Source: Candidatus Omnitrophota bacterium (GTDB lineage Bacteria > Hinthialibacterota > Hinthialibacteria > Hinthialibacterales > Hinthialibacteraceae). Taken from it: 39,314 nt of DNA. Positions 17,014-25,277 of this stretch are shown here, piece by piece. Position numbers and translations under genes: made by a program. Every line of letters begins with the position of its first letter. Within the stretch, counting starts at the first letter, position 1. The notes under the pieces were generated by a model. It did no database searches. It was given only the letters and a program-made list of their open reading frames with translations, and had not been told where the DNA came from. The DNA lies in NCBI GenBank assembly GCA_016934335.1, contig JAFGTC010000298.1, positions 1 to 39,314 on the forward strand, written 5' to 3'.

Positions 17014-17457
17014 ATGCATATTACGCCTCAGTTGACTCATATCGCGCTGCGCGTGAAAAACATTGAAGCCGCCGTAGAATTTTATAAAAAATATGCGGAA
17101 TTGGAGGTTGTGGCGCAGCGACAAGACAACAAGACGCGCGTCGCGTGGCTGGGAAATTCAGACGTCAAGGAAAATTTCGTCATCGTTCTTCTCGAAATGC
17201 CTTACAGTCCCACCGATCAACCCAGTTACGATCATTTTGGATTGTCGCTGCCCTCTCGCAAAGATGTTGATCGTTTGGCGGAAATAGCCCGCCGGGAAGG
17301 GGTGCTCGATTTCGGCCCGAAAGACATGGGGCCGGTCGCCATGTACCTTTGCCTGGTTCGCGATCCCGACGGCAACGCCATCGAGTTCAGCTGCGGGCAG
17401 GAAGTCGAAAACGTCCTGGAAAGCCAGCACGGCGATTCGGAATCGGCGTCGACATAG
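17014..17457 (+). CDS. VOC-superfamily protein (glyoxalase/dioxygenase-like)
   Basis: 147 residues with one vicinal-oxygen-chelate fold built of two beta-alpha-beta-beta-beta modules. THIALRVKNIEAAVEFYKK supplies the first metal-ligand His. YDHFGLSL supplies the second, and DPDGNAIEFS near residue 125 supplies the Glu. The family includes glyoxalase I, extradiol dioxygenases, epimerases and resistance proteins, so the reaction cannot be assigned. The start at 17014 is preferred over 16966 because GGAG lies 8 bases upstream and the VOC domain begins right after it. The gene is divergent from leuB and converges with the gene at 17473, leaving 15 bases between stops. Confidence 0.85.
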   Translation: MHITPQLTHIALRVKNIEAAVEFYKKYAELEVVAQRQDNKTRVAWLGNSDVKENFVIVLLEMPYSPTDQPSYDHFGLSLPSRKDVDRLAEIARREGVLDFGPKDMGPVAMYLCLVRDPDGNAIEFSCGQEVENVLESQHGDSESAST

Positions 17458-17472
17458 AAACGGAGATGAAAT

Positions 17473-18132
17473 TTACATATTTTCCAGTTCGGACAGAAGC
17501 ACATCGGCCGCTTCTTCAATACCGACCACTCGCACTTTTTCGCCGTTTTTGAAGAGCATCCCCTTTTGATCGCCGAAAGCGATGCCGATGTCGGCGGCTT
17601 TGGCCTCGCCGGGGCCGTTGACTTCGCAGCCCATCACGGCGACGTCCAGCGGTTTGTCGATCGACTGCAGCTTCGATTCGATGGAGCGAACCATGGCGGG
17701 AAAGTTCGTGCGGCAGCGGGCGCAGGTCGGGCAGGATATGATGCGGATTCCCTTGGAGCGCAGTTCGAGCGAGCGCAATAGATCTCCGATAGCAGGAAGG
17801 GTGTATTTGTACTCGTCTTCGGGGAGAATGACGACCAGTTCTTCTCCGGTCCAACGGTAAAGAATCGGGCCGAGGAAAACGACCAATCGCGGGAAATGAG
17901 AACCGAAGCCGCGAATGTCCAAAATAATTTTGCGTGCGGCGACGGGATCGGTGTTATGGAGAAAGGGAGTCAAGGCGTCGAAGGAATCCCAGCATAATGC
18001 GTCGCCGGGGAGAGCATTGGGCTTGGGAATCGATTCGAATCCGTCATAGAGAGTCGGCGACAGGGTGGACTGCAGTTCATGGATAAAATCCTCCTCGCCG
18101 GCGACTTTTAATTGAACAGATAAGGAAGACAT
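17473..18132 (-). CDS. Stand-alone IspG/GcpE-type iron-sulfur domain protein
   Basis: 219 residues. From about residue 98 on it matches the C-terminal domain of IspG, the MEP-pathway enzyme that makes HMBPP. LRSKGIRIISCPTCARC and AVMGCEVNGPGEAKAADIGIAFG are hallmark segments. Cys134, Cys137, Cys169 and Glu176 reproduce the 3/32/7 spacing of E. coli IspG ligands Cys270, Cys273, Cys305 and Glu312, so a [4Fe-4S] cluster is expected. The TIM-barrel substrate domain of about 260 residues is absent. Residues 1-97 resemble nothing I recognise and might be the remnant of the extra A* domain of three-domain IspG. AGGAG precedes the ATG, and only 69 bases separate it from the radical SAM gene upstream, so no frameshifted barrel is hidden there. 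Function unknown; not a complete IspG. Confidence 0.85.
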   Translation of the reverse strand: MSSLSVQLKVAGEEDFIHELQSTLSPTLYDGFESIPKPNALPGDALCWDSFDALTPFLHNTDPVAARKIILDIRGFGSHFPRLVVFLGPILYRWTGEELVVILPEDEYKYTLPAIGDLLRSLELRSKGIRIISCPTCARCRTNFPAMVRSIESKLQSIDKPLDVAVMGCEVNGPGEAKAADIGIAFGDQKGMLFKNGEKVRVVGIEEAADVLLSELENM

Positions 18133-18201
18133 AATTTATATTTCTCCTGAGATTGTTTCTTGTGTAATGAACGCGCCGACGCCGGTTTTGATCATGATTG
18201 G

Positions 18202-19644
18202 TTAAACGGCTGAATGCGCTTCATTGCTGCGACCCGGTTTGATTAGATTAAAAACCCGGCTGATTGCGGCGCGCAAGTAATTCAGGGCGATCGCCGGCGA
18301 GCCGGCGTTCCAAAACGTTCTGGCGATATAGCGAGGACGCAGATACATTTTCCAAAGAGCGCGCTTGCGCCATTTTTCTAACTCCTGGGCGGAGAGCGTC
18401 TCGCTGGAAACCGCGCCGACCGCATATCCTCCGCAGCGAAGCCTCTCGCGAACCACCAATCCTTTTTGACTGACAAGGCGGTCCAACTCTGTACCGGGCA
18501 GGGGGAAGGCGACATTGAAATCGAAAAAGTCCGGATCCAATTCTTTGGCGAAATTGACTAATTCGCAGATCGATTCATGAGTATCCCACGGAAATCCAAA
18601 AACGAAGAAGGCGTGCGACCGGACGCCGTGCTTGCGGCAGAGACGGATGGCGGCGCGCGCCTGGTCGGCGGTCGCTCCTTTTTTCATGGCGGAAAGGTGT
18701 TCGTCGTTGCCGCTCTCCACTCCAAAGCCGACAACCCAGCATCCCGCGCGCTTCATCCAGATCAACCGCTCTTCGTCGATGGAGTCCACCCGGCTGTTGC
18801 AGCCCCAGCGGATGTCCAAGCGTTTTTTGACGATCAAACTGCATAATTCAATCACCCATCGCTTGTTGAGCGTAAAGGTGTCGGCGTGGAAGAGAAATTC
18901 GCGAATGCCGTATTTTTGAATGCATTCCTCCAGTTCGGCGACGACGTTTTCGGGCGAGCGATAGCGTACTTTAGCCCCCGTCATGGCGGGAACCGAACAA
19001 AAGATGCATTTGTATGGGCATCCAAGGGAAGTGACGATCGTGGTTAAGGGGTTGCGCGTTTCGGGGCTAAGGTAGATGTTGTTGTCAATAAGATGACGGG
19101 CGGGGAAGGGAAGATCGTTGATGTCAAGCAAATCCTTATGACGATTTGTGCGGATAATCGAATCTTCCTCTCTGTAAGTTGCTTCGGGAAGAGAGTCCCA
19201 AGACGCTCCACCGACAAGATCGGCGATGTAACCGTCGACTTCACCGCGCAAGATTATGTCTAAGTCCTTTGTTTTATTAATAATATCTTCATCAAGGTAA
19301 TGTAAAGGCTCGCCTTTGGCCGCTGTGACGGCATTCGGGCAGTGCTGTTTAACAATTTCGGCCGATTGAAGGTCGCTATCCAACGTGGCGATTGTGGCGG
19401 TGAAGACGGCCCAATCGGGATTCATTTCTTTTAGATCCGCTATTAGATCATTCCATGATGCGTTCAATGCGGGATAATCCCGCACCCAGACCTTATGGCC
19501 CGCCCGCTCCAAAATGGCGGCGGGATAAAGCAGTTCCATAGGGGGGAAGACCACGTTGACGGTTTGATCTTCGACCCGATTTTGACATCGGTTGTCGCGC
19601 CGGTATAAGCCGGTGGGCGGATTAAAAAGGAATACTCGTGACAT
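18202..19644 (-). CDS. B12-binding-domain radical SAM protein
   Basis: 480 residues. The N-terminal roughly 150 residues form a cobalamin-binding-like Rossmann domain (FPPMELLYPAAILERAGHKVWVRDY). The radical SAM barrel carries Cys209, Cys213 and Cys216 in GCPYKCIFC, which bind the [4Fe-4S]-SAM cluster. ECIQKYGIREFLFHADTFT and GVESGNDE are typical of this class. The C-terminal roughly 100 residues include WRKRALWKMYLRPRYI, seen in lipid- or natural-product-modifying relatives. Class-B members methylate unactivated carbons, contract rings or modify hopanoids and carotenoids. The start lies 6 bases after the TPR lipoprotein stop and the IspG-like gene follows by 69 bases, so the three are probably one transcript. 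An isoprenoid- or lipid-linked substrate is possible but is only inference. Confidence 0.88.
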   Translation of the reverse strand: MSRVFLFNPPTGLYRRDNRCQNRVEDQTVNVVFPPMELLYPAAILERAGHKVWVRDYPALNASWNDLIADLKEMNPDWAVFTATIATLDSDLQSAEIVKQHCPNAVTAAKGEPLHYLDEDIINKTKDLDIILRGEVDGYIADLVGGASWDSLPEATYREEDSIIRTNRHKDLLDINDLPFPARHLIDNNIYLSPETRNPLTTIVTSLGCPYKCIFCSVPAMTGAKVRYRSPENVVAELEECIQKYGIREFLFHADTFTLNKRWVIELCSLIVKKRLDIRWGCNSRVDSIDEERLIWMKRAGCWVVGFGVESGNDEHLSAMKKGATADQARAAIRLCRKHGVRSHAFFVFGFPWDTHESICELVNFAKELDPDFFDFNVAFPLPGTELDRLVSQKGLVVRERLRCGGYAVGAVSSETLSAQELEKWRKRALWKMYLRPRYIARTFWNAGSPAIALNYLRAAISRVFNLIKPGRSNEAHSAV

Positions 19645-19650
19645 GATGTA

Positions 19651-21003
19651 TCAGGTGGCTGGCGAGACCTCTGCCCGGGCCGTATTTTTTTCTTCTTCCG
19701 CTTTGGCCCGCTCTCGCTCCAGACTATCTATAAATTGTAGCATTCCCGCCACTCTTTGCATGGCTTGAGGCACTTGAGAATAACTCTGCCGTATCCGCTC
19801 GAGCGTTTGTTTGGCATCGGCCAATTTGTCAAAGCGGATGTAGGCGTCTGCGATTTGAAAGAGCGCGACGAGCGGGCGCTGGGGATCGGGCGGATTGGTG
19901 ATGTATTTTTCGTACATTTCGATCGCTTCGTTGAAATAATCGTCCGCTTCGGCCGGTGTGGACTCTTTAACGAGTTGAGCGATGGAAACGCGCGCATTGA
20001 CGGCGAAATCGGTTTCGGGGAAGTCTTTGATCAAGCGTTGGTTTTCAGACACGAGCACTGCAATTTCTTGGGGAGTGAATCCCAGAGGCTGTGGATTCTC
20101 TTGAGAGGCCTCGTCGTTATCGGCGTTTTGGGCGCTTTTTTCCTCGAGGTGTTTTTCCCGGAAAAGCATTTGCATATCATCGATTTTATGAATAATCAGC
20201 CAAGGCTTGGTTTTGTCTTGAATATAGGGGTGATTCTGGATGCGATCGTACATGGTTACGGAGGTAATGTAATCGCCGGCTTCCTTCCATGTGTTCACCC
20301 AGTTGAGCACCGCTTCTTCGCGGTCGTTGTCGATTCCAGTGATTCCCGTAGCGTCGGCGACTAAATCCAACGTTTGTTTATAGATGTTGCGTGCTGAATT
20401 GAATTCGGAACTGGCTTTCAACACATTGGCTTTTCCCGAGAGAGCCATCAATTTGATGTCCAGAGCTTCGGTGGCGTCTTCCACTTCCGATTCGCCGATT
20501 TTGTACATTTGGTCGTAATAGCTTTGAGCGGTCGCCGATTGGGTTTGCTTGGCGTATACGCCGGCCAGGTTGCCCAAGGCTTGCACCCGGATGCGGGGAT
20601 TGGTGGTGGCGTCGGCGATTTCACTGAATTTTACCACAGCTTTGTCGTAAAATCCTTCGTTGAAGTAAGATCCGCCGATCTGGAAGTCGCAGGTGATTTG
20701 GGTGTTGGGATCGGGAAATTTTTCTTTCATTTCTTCGAAGACCGCGCGCATATTGGCGAAATCTTTCATGTCAAAATAACAGCGGGCCAACGCTTGATAG
20801 GCGGTGAGAACACGCTCGTCATCAGGAAATTTTTTGATGAAGTCTTCAAAGTACAGTGATGCGCCTATCGGATCGGAATCCTGGTAGGCTAGCACGCCGT
20901 TATGAAAGACGGCGTCCGGAGAGTTTGAGCCGCAGTTGGAAAGCCCAACCAAGATTCCGAGACAGATGAAAAACGCCAAGAACGAGCTGCTTCTTTTATG
21001 CAT
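19651..21003 (-). CDS. Tetratricopeptide-repeat lipoprotein
   Basis: 450 residues. A lipoprotein signal ends in LSNC with Cys24 as the lipidated residue; Asn at -1 is unusual. The body is helical TPR repeats (GVLAYQDSDPIGASLYFEDFIKKFPDDERVLTAYQALARCYF and similar units of about 34-37 residues), with repeats resuming at about 330-430. The region around 275-310 (EEKSAQNADNDEASQENPQP) is a charged linker. Such proteins anchor in a membrane facing the periplasm and scaffold complexes, much like YbgF or BamD. It is the first gene of the set with the radical SAM enzyme and IspG-like protein. Whether they work together or only share a promoter is unclear. AAGG lies about 11 bases before the ATG. Confidence 0.85.
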   Translation of the reverse strand: MHKRSSSFLAFFICLGILVGLSNCGSNSPDAVFHNGVLAYQDSDPIGASLYFEDFIKKFPDDERVLTAYQALARCYFDMKDFANMRAVFEEMKEKFPDPNTQITCDFQIGGSYFNEGFYDKAVVKFSEIADATTNPRIRVQALGNLAGVYAKQTQSATAQSYYDQMYKIGESEVEDATEALDIKLMALSGKANVLKASSEFNSARNIYKQTLDLVADATGITGIDNDREEAVLNWVNTWKEAGDYITSVTMYDRIQNHPYIQDKTKPWLIIHKIDDMQMLFREKHLEEKSAQNADNDEASQENPQPLGFTPQEIAVLVSENQRLIKDFPETDFAVNARVSIAQLVKESTPAEADDYFNEAIEMYEKYITNPPDPQRPLVALFQIADAYIRFDKLADAKQTLERIRQSYSQVPQAMQRVAGMLQFIDSLERERAKAEEEKNTARAEVSPAT

Positions 21004-21248
21004 GATTCGATAACCTTGTCTTCCTGAATTATGTGTTTTTTTGCTGGAATGCGGTTTGCAGTTCCATAATCAGCAACGCAATAGGTTTGCGCTCAAGAGC
21101 GCATTATGGAAGATTCTTGCCGAAACAGAAAGGTTTATAAAATCTCATTTGGTTTGATCGCATCATAAATTGCGTTGGATGCTCTCTATTTTATCTTTTG
21201 AATCGATAAAACTAAGTGGCGCGCCGGTTTGAATTAAACCTTCCCTTA

Positions 21249-22520
21249 CTATAACGATTGATCCATGCTTACGTCGACATTGACGCCATGGAACACGTTG
21301 ATGTCGATTTCATTTTCGGCGTACGCCACGATGGCCGCGCAGGTGCTGTCGCTCCAGACATTTGTCATTGTGCGTCCCATATCCAAAATCCGATCGACGC
21401 CCCAGATCATTCCCATGGCTTCCAGCGGCAGCCCTACGGCGTCAAAAATGATGACCATCATTACAAGGCCGGCGTGAGGAATGCCTGCTGCTCCTATGGA
21501 AGCCATGAGCGCCGTGATGATAACGGTAAATTGTTGCAGCAGAGTCAACTCGAATCCTAGAGCCTGCGCGATGAAAATGGCCGCTACGCATTCATAAAGC
21601 GCCGTGCCGTCCATATTGACGGTCGCGCCGAGCGGAAGGACGAAGTTGCTCACGCGTCTGTCTACGCCGACACGCCGCTGGGCGCAGGCCAGGGTAAGCG
21701 GGAGAGTGGCGCTGCTGGAGGCGGTGGAGAAGGCGGTCAGCAGGGAGGGCGACATGGCCATCATTAGTTTCCAGGGTGATAGGGAAGTAAAAATTTTTAA
21801 CAGGAGAGGAAGCGTAATAAAAAAATGAACGGTTAAACCGAGAACGACCGTGGCAAAATACAAGGCCAGGGGAATGAAAACGTCGAAGCCTGTATCGATG
21901 ATCAAGTTAAGAACCAGGCAAAATACGCCGTAAGGCGCTAGATTAATGATGAACAGCGTCATGTTTATGATCACGTCCAGAAACGCTTTGAATAGAGAAA
22001 CAATCTGGCTGCGCGCAGCTTCGGAGACGCGATACGTGAACACGGAGAACATGACGGCGAAGAATATAACCGAGACCATATCGCCCGAGGCGATGACATG
22101 AAATATGTTGCTGGGGACAATATCCGCTATAAAATCGCTCCAAGGCTTCGCTTTTCCAATTTCCACCACCGCATTTTCAGGGATCGGGATGTTGCTTCCA
22201 ACGCCAGGGCGGAGAAGATTGACCAGAACAGAGCCGGTGAGAATCGCCAGCAAAGAACTGATCAAGTAGAATCCAATTGTACGAGCGCCTAATCGGCCTA
22301 GATTTTGAAGTTTACCCTCTCCTACAATTCCACAAAATAAGGACAAAAAAACTATAGGAATGACGATCATTTTCAGCGAATTGAGGAAGATTTTGCCGAT
22401 CGTTTCAAAAAATGGAGAGAGATATTGTGACGAAAAGTTTTGCAATCCCAAGAGTTGAATCAACACGCCTAAAATCATGGCTGCGAGTAAACCGATAAAA
22501 ATCTTGGTATGTAATTTCAT
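21249..22520 (-). CDS. Dicarboxylate/amino acid:cation symporter (DAACS, GltP/DctA-like)
   Basis: 423 residues with eight transmembrane helices and two re-entrant loops expected. Family marks are TASSSATLPLTL (serine-rich hairpin 1), GATVNMDGTALYE (NMDGT motif), GAAGIPHAGLVMM (hairpin 2) and DRILDMGRTMTNVWSDSTCAAIV, with the Asp and Asn that bind substrate and Na+ in helix 8. It imports glutamate, aspartate or C4-dicarboxylates with Na+ or H+. The helix-8 Arg of glutamate carriers seems replaced, which fits another substrate, but I cannot settle this by eye. GGGAG lies 3 bases before ATG. It is apparently monocistronic, convergent with nothing, and divergent from the pilin at 22882. Confidence 0.9.
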   Translation of the reverse strand: MKLHTKIFIGLLAAMILGVLIQLLGLQNFSSQYLSPFFETIGKIFLNSLKMIVIPIVFLSLFCGIVGEGKLQNLGRLGARTIGFYLISSLLAILTGSVLVNLLRPGVGSNIPIPENAVVEIGKAKPWSDFIADIVPSNIFHVIASGDMVSVIFFAVMFSVFTYRVSEAARSQIVSLFKAFLDVIINMTLFIINLAPYGVFCLVLNLIIDTGFDVFIPLALYFATVVLGLTVHFFITLPLLLKIFTSLSPWKLMMAMSPSLLTAFSTASSSATLPLTLACAQRRVGVDRRVSNFVLPLGATVNMDGTALYECVAAIFIAQALGFELTLLQQFTVIITALMASIGAAGIPHAGLVMMVIIFDAVGLPLEAMGMIWGVDRILDMGRTMTNVWSDSTCAAIVAYAENEIDINVFHGVNVDVSMDQSL

Positions 22521-22881
22521 AGACTCCCATTTACTCCAATCAATAAAATGATCTATGTACTAAATCCCGGTAATGCACAAAAAATGACAAAAATGAACTG
22601 AGATTTACGATGAAATCGAAATATGCAACACACCCAAGAATACTCGCTCTTACTATGGCATAAATATCAAGAATCTCCAATAGCGGCTCGTTTTTTATGA
22701 AAACAGCCTTTTTGTCCATAATGTTATCGCATTGTGCTTTGAAAAATAAAGGGAGCAGTTATAATGATAAATACTTAGAAATAAGTAGTCATGTTCATAT
22801 TATTAGATTATTATATTATTATGAAAAAGCGATATGGAGCAAGAATGTGGATGTTGAATCGATTATGTATGGAGGCATTGA
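22521..22881. other. AT-rich divergent intergenic region
   Basis: This 361-base stretch separates the symporter from pilin 2 and is markedly AT-rich, especially 22780-22830. On the plus strand TTGAAA (22739-22744) and TATAAT (22760-22765) are 15 bases apart, a shorter spacer than ideal, and could serve the pilin. GGAGG at 22871-22875 is the pilin ribosome-binding site. Short open frames here have no codon bias or binding site, so I call no gene. Confidence 0.4.
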
Positions 22882-23511
22882 ATGTCATCAAAGAGAGAGC
22901 ATAAAGGGTTTACATTAATTGAGTTATTGATCGTCGTGGCGATCATCGGAATCTTGGCGGCTATAGCCGTTCCCAATTTTCTGAATGCACAGATTCGAGC
23001 GAAAGTATCGCGATGTAAAGCGGATTTGAAGGCTTTGGGCATGGCGGAAGAAATGTATTTTTTAGATAACAACCGCTACACTTTTCCCTTCCGGCTTCAT
23101 CCGCTGACGAGTCCGGTCAGTTATATCGCTTCGATTCCATCGGATGTTTTTGCTCCACAGCATGTTGGAGCGAACGCAAATTCGGAAGCGGGAGCTGCGT
23201 TTACTTGGTATCGTTACGTTTACGGTTCGAAAGATCCTAATTGGGGCGGTTCTGCCGGATTGCGAGCCGAGCATTGCGCTGATTATTACGCTTATTTCAG
23301 CCCATTCGCCCAACGCGGCGAAGCGGTGACATTGGCGGCAAACGATTGTCCTACAGTTTGGCTGATTAAATCGTTCGGACCCAATATAGGGAAAACGAGT
23401 TTGGCCGGTGGAAATAACGGCGATGATTACACTCTTCGCTACGATTCCAGCAATGGTTTGATCAGCATAGGCGATATTGCCGTATTTGGACCAGGGAATC
23501 TCGTTGAATAA
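22882..23511 (+). CDS. Pseudopilin-like protein, tandem copy 1
   Basis: 209 residues with prepilin leader MSSKREHKG|FTLIELLIVV, cut before Phe9, with Glu at +5 and a hydrophobic N-helix. The globular part has RAKVSRCKADLKALGMAEEMY, a central FTWYRYVYG, three cysteines (two outside the first helix region, suggesting a disulfide) and a C-terminal DSSNGLISIGDIAVFGPG. It is a close paralogue of the gene at 23725, similar over the whole length, and shares the C-terminal SNG..S.GDI..FGP motif with the pilin at 1727. It probably lies in the inner membrane and may assemble into a type II secretion-like pseudopilus or act as a free exported protein. A terminator follows at 23533, so each copy is transcribed separately. 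GGAGG lies 6 bases before ATG. Confidence 0.88.
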   Translation: MSSKREHKGFTLIELLIVVAIIGILAAIAVPNFLNAQIRAKVSRCKADLKALGMAEEMYFLDNNRYTFPFRLHPLTSPVSYIASIPSDVFAPQHVGANANSEAGAAFTWYRYVYGSKDPNWGGSAGLRAEHCADYYAYFSPFAQRGEAVTLAANDCPTVWLIKSFGPNIGKTSLAGGNNGDDYTLRYDSSNGLISIGDIAVFGPGNLVE

Positions 23512-23532
23512 CATCGATTTCAGAAATAATGT

Positions 23533-23575
23533 AAAAACCGCGCTTCAATCCAAGTATTGCAGCGCGGTTTTTTTT
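23533..23575 (+). terminator. Intrinsic terminator after pilin copy 1
   Basis: AAAAACCGCGCT (23533-23544) pairs with AGCGCGGTTTTT (23561-23572) around a 16-base loop, ending in eight T residues, 20 bases after the stop. Confidence 0.9.
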
Positions 23576-23724
23576 ATGATTTTTTACTGACATATTTGGG
23601 ATAGAGGATTTTTTTTACGAGAATTGACAAGAACACATTTACTGATTCTCCTTATGAAATACAATCTTTTACGACTTGATTGATTCGAACATGCGAATAA
23701 GTGAATCTATGCTGGAGGCGTAGG

Positions 23725-24354
23725 ATGTACAAACTTAACAGTCGTAGGGGATTTACTCTTATTGAGTTGTTGATTGTCGTCGCTATTATTGGAATTCTCG
23801 CGGCGATCGCGGTGCCCAATTTTCTGAATGCGCAGATTCGGGCGAAAATCTCGCGGTGTAAAGCGGATCTAAAGGCATTGGGCATGGCGGAAGAGATGTA
23901 TTACTTGGATAACAACCGCTATACCTATCCATTCATGCTGCATCCATTGACCAGTCCGATTAATTACATCGCCTCCGTTCCGACGGATGTGTTTGCGCCC
24001 GAACACTTGAAAGCCAATGCGAACAGCGAAACGGGCGCGCAATTCACTTGGTACCGGTATGTCTATGGGGCTTCGGACGATTGGGGCGGCAGTGCAAGCC
24101 TGCGAACGGCGCAATGCGCCGATTATTACGCCTATTTTCCTCCCTTCGCCATGCGTAGCGATGCGGTTAATTTGGCGAATAGCAAAAGCTGTCCGACGGT
24201 TTGGCTGATTAAATCGTTTGGACCGAATGTCGGAAAGACAAGTTTAGCCGGCGGGAACAACGGAGACGATTTTACGCTGCGCTACGATTCGAGCAACGGC
24301 CTTATCAGCATTGGAGATTTGGCCGTATTTGGACCAGGGAACATGGTGGAATAA
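23725..24354 (+). CDS. Pseudopilin-like protein, tandem copy 2
   Basis: 209 residues, leader MYKLNSRRG|FTLIELLIVV cut before Phe10. It aligns with the 22882 product almost without gaps: same YRYVYG core, same SCPTVWLIKSFGPN, same DSSNGLISIGDLAVFGPG end. Changes cluster in the surface region at about 85-140. The pair is a recent duplication, and the separating 213 bases hold a terminator and presumably a second promoter. The start at 23725 is chosen over 23701 because GGAGG sits 6 bases upstream and gives a normal leader. No prepilin peptidase, ATPase or platform protein is nearby, so assembly depends on genes elsewhere. Confidence 0.88.
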   Translation: MYKLNSRRGFTLIELLIVVAIIGILAAIAVPNFLNAQIRAKISRCKADLKALGMAEEMYYLDNNRYTYPFMLHPLTSPINYIASVPTDVFAPEHLKANANSETGAQFTWYRYVYGASDDWGGSASLRTAQCADYYAYFPPFAMRSDAVNLANSKSCPTVWLIKSFGPNVGKTSLAGGNNGDDFTLRYDSSNGLISIGDLAVFGPGNMVE

Positions 24355-24386
24355 CACAGAAAAAATCGCCAAGATTCAGAATGAAG

Positions 24387-24420
24387 CGCGCCCGGCCGTC
24401 ATGGCCGGGCGCGTTGGTTT
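24387..24420. terminator. Strong hairpin between convergent pilin and SDR genes
   Basis: CGCGCCCGGCC (24387-24397) pairs perfectly over 11 bp with GGCCGGGCGCG (24403-24413) around a 5-base loop, then TTGGTTT. It sits 32 bases after the pilin stop and 26 bases past the SDR stop, so it probably ends both transcripts. Confidence 0.75.
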
Positions 24421-24439
24421 AAAGAAATCCGTGAATGTT

Positions 24440-25204
24440 TTAGTACATTTGGATGCTGGAGCCGCCGTCGATGGGAAGGATGACGCCCGTGATGTATTTG
24501 GCGGCCTGCGAGCAGAGATACACGGCCGCGTATCCAATATCTTCCGGATCGCCCCGCCGATTCATGGGAGTTCGGCGCAGAACACGCTCCAACCGCTCCG
24601 GATCGTTGTCAAACGCATTGCGGGAAATTTCTGTAATGATAAAGCCGGGCGCGATGGCGTTGACGCGAACGCCGTGCGGAGATAATTCGGCCGCCAGTGT
24701 TCCTACCAGTCCTACATAAGCGGATTTTGCGGCGGAATAGGCCACGGTTTGCGGCAGGCCGAATAGAGAAGTCATGGAGGCGATAAAAAGAATCGAGCCG
24801 CGTCCGCGCTCAATCATGATGGGAGCGACTGCCCGCGTGAGAGCGAAAGAACCGTTTACATGCGTATTCAGGATCTGCAAAAATTCTTCGCTGGTTGTTT
24901 CGAGCGCGGATTTTTTGAGATGATTGCCGGCGTTATTGATTAAAATAGTCGGGGATCCGATTCGGTCTTGAATGCGATTCAGCATTCGGGACGCTTCATC
25001 CAGTTGCGTTACATCGAATATTTCATAGGCCGCCAGCGAGCCGATCGATTGCACGGCTTCCTGCAGAACATTCTCGCGCCGGCCGGCCAGAATGACCTGA
25101 GCGCCGGCCTGAGCCATGCATCGGGCCATGCCCAAGCCGATTCCCGTCCCCCCGCCTGTAATTAAAGCAATTTCTCCTTCCAGAGAAAAAGGACCTTCCA
25201 TCAT
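24440..25204 (-). CDS. SDR-family NAD(P)-dependent oxidoreductase
   Basis: 254 residues, a classical short-chain dehydrogenase. It has the TGGGTGIG cofactor loop at 16-23, NNAG, the catalytic Ser near 143, Tyr156 and Lys160 (YSAAK), and APGFI after the active site. The C-terminus (ITGVILPIDGGSS) is typical of gluconate 5-dehydrogenase and 3-ketoacyl reductase-like members. It ends the transaldolase-iolB-SDR operon, 74 bases after iolB. In an inositol context it may reduce or oxidise a keto-acid intermediate such as a deoxy-ketogluconate, or an inositol stereoisomer; this is inference. I start at ATG 25204 because GGAG sits 9 bases upstream. The longer TTG start at 25219 would include that site. 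Confidence 0.88.
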   Translation of the reverse strand: MMEGPFSLEGEIALITGGGTGIGLGMARCMAQAGAQVILAGRRENVLQEAVQSIGSLAAYEIFDVTQLDEASRMLNRIQDRIGSPTILINNAGNHLKKSALETTSEEFLQILNTHVNGSFALTRAVAPIMIERGRGSILFIASMTSLFGLPQTVAYSAAKSAYVGLVGTLAAELSPHGVRVNAIAPGFIITEISRNAFDNDPERLERVLRRTPMNRRGDPEDIGYAAVYLCSQAAKYITGVILPIDGGSSIQMY

Positions 25205-25277
25205 GACATTATTCTCCAACGATGTTATTTCGGTTATGAAATTTTACGAACGATTTATAGCGCAACGATCTCGCCGG

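Noticed and set aside
17473..18132. Annotation as complete IspG (HMBPP synthase)
   Set aside because: The TIM-barrel substrate domain is absent, so it cannot do the full reaction alone.
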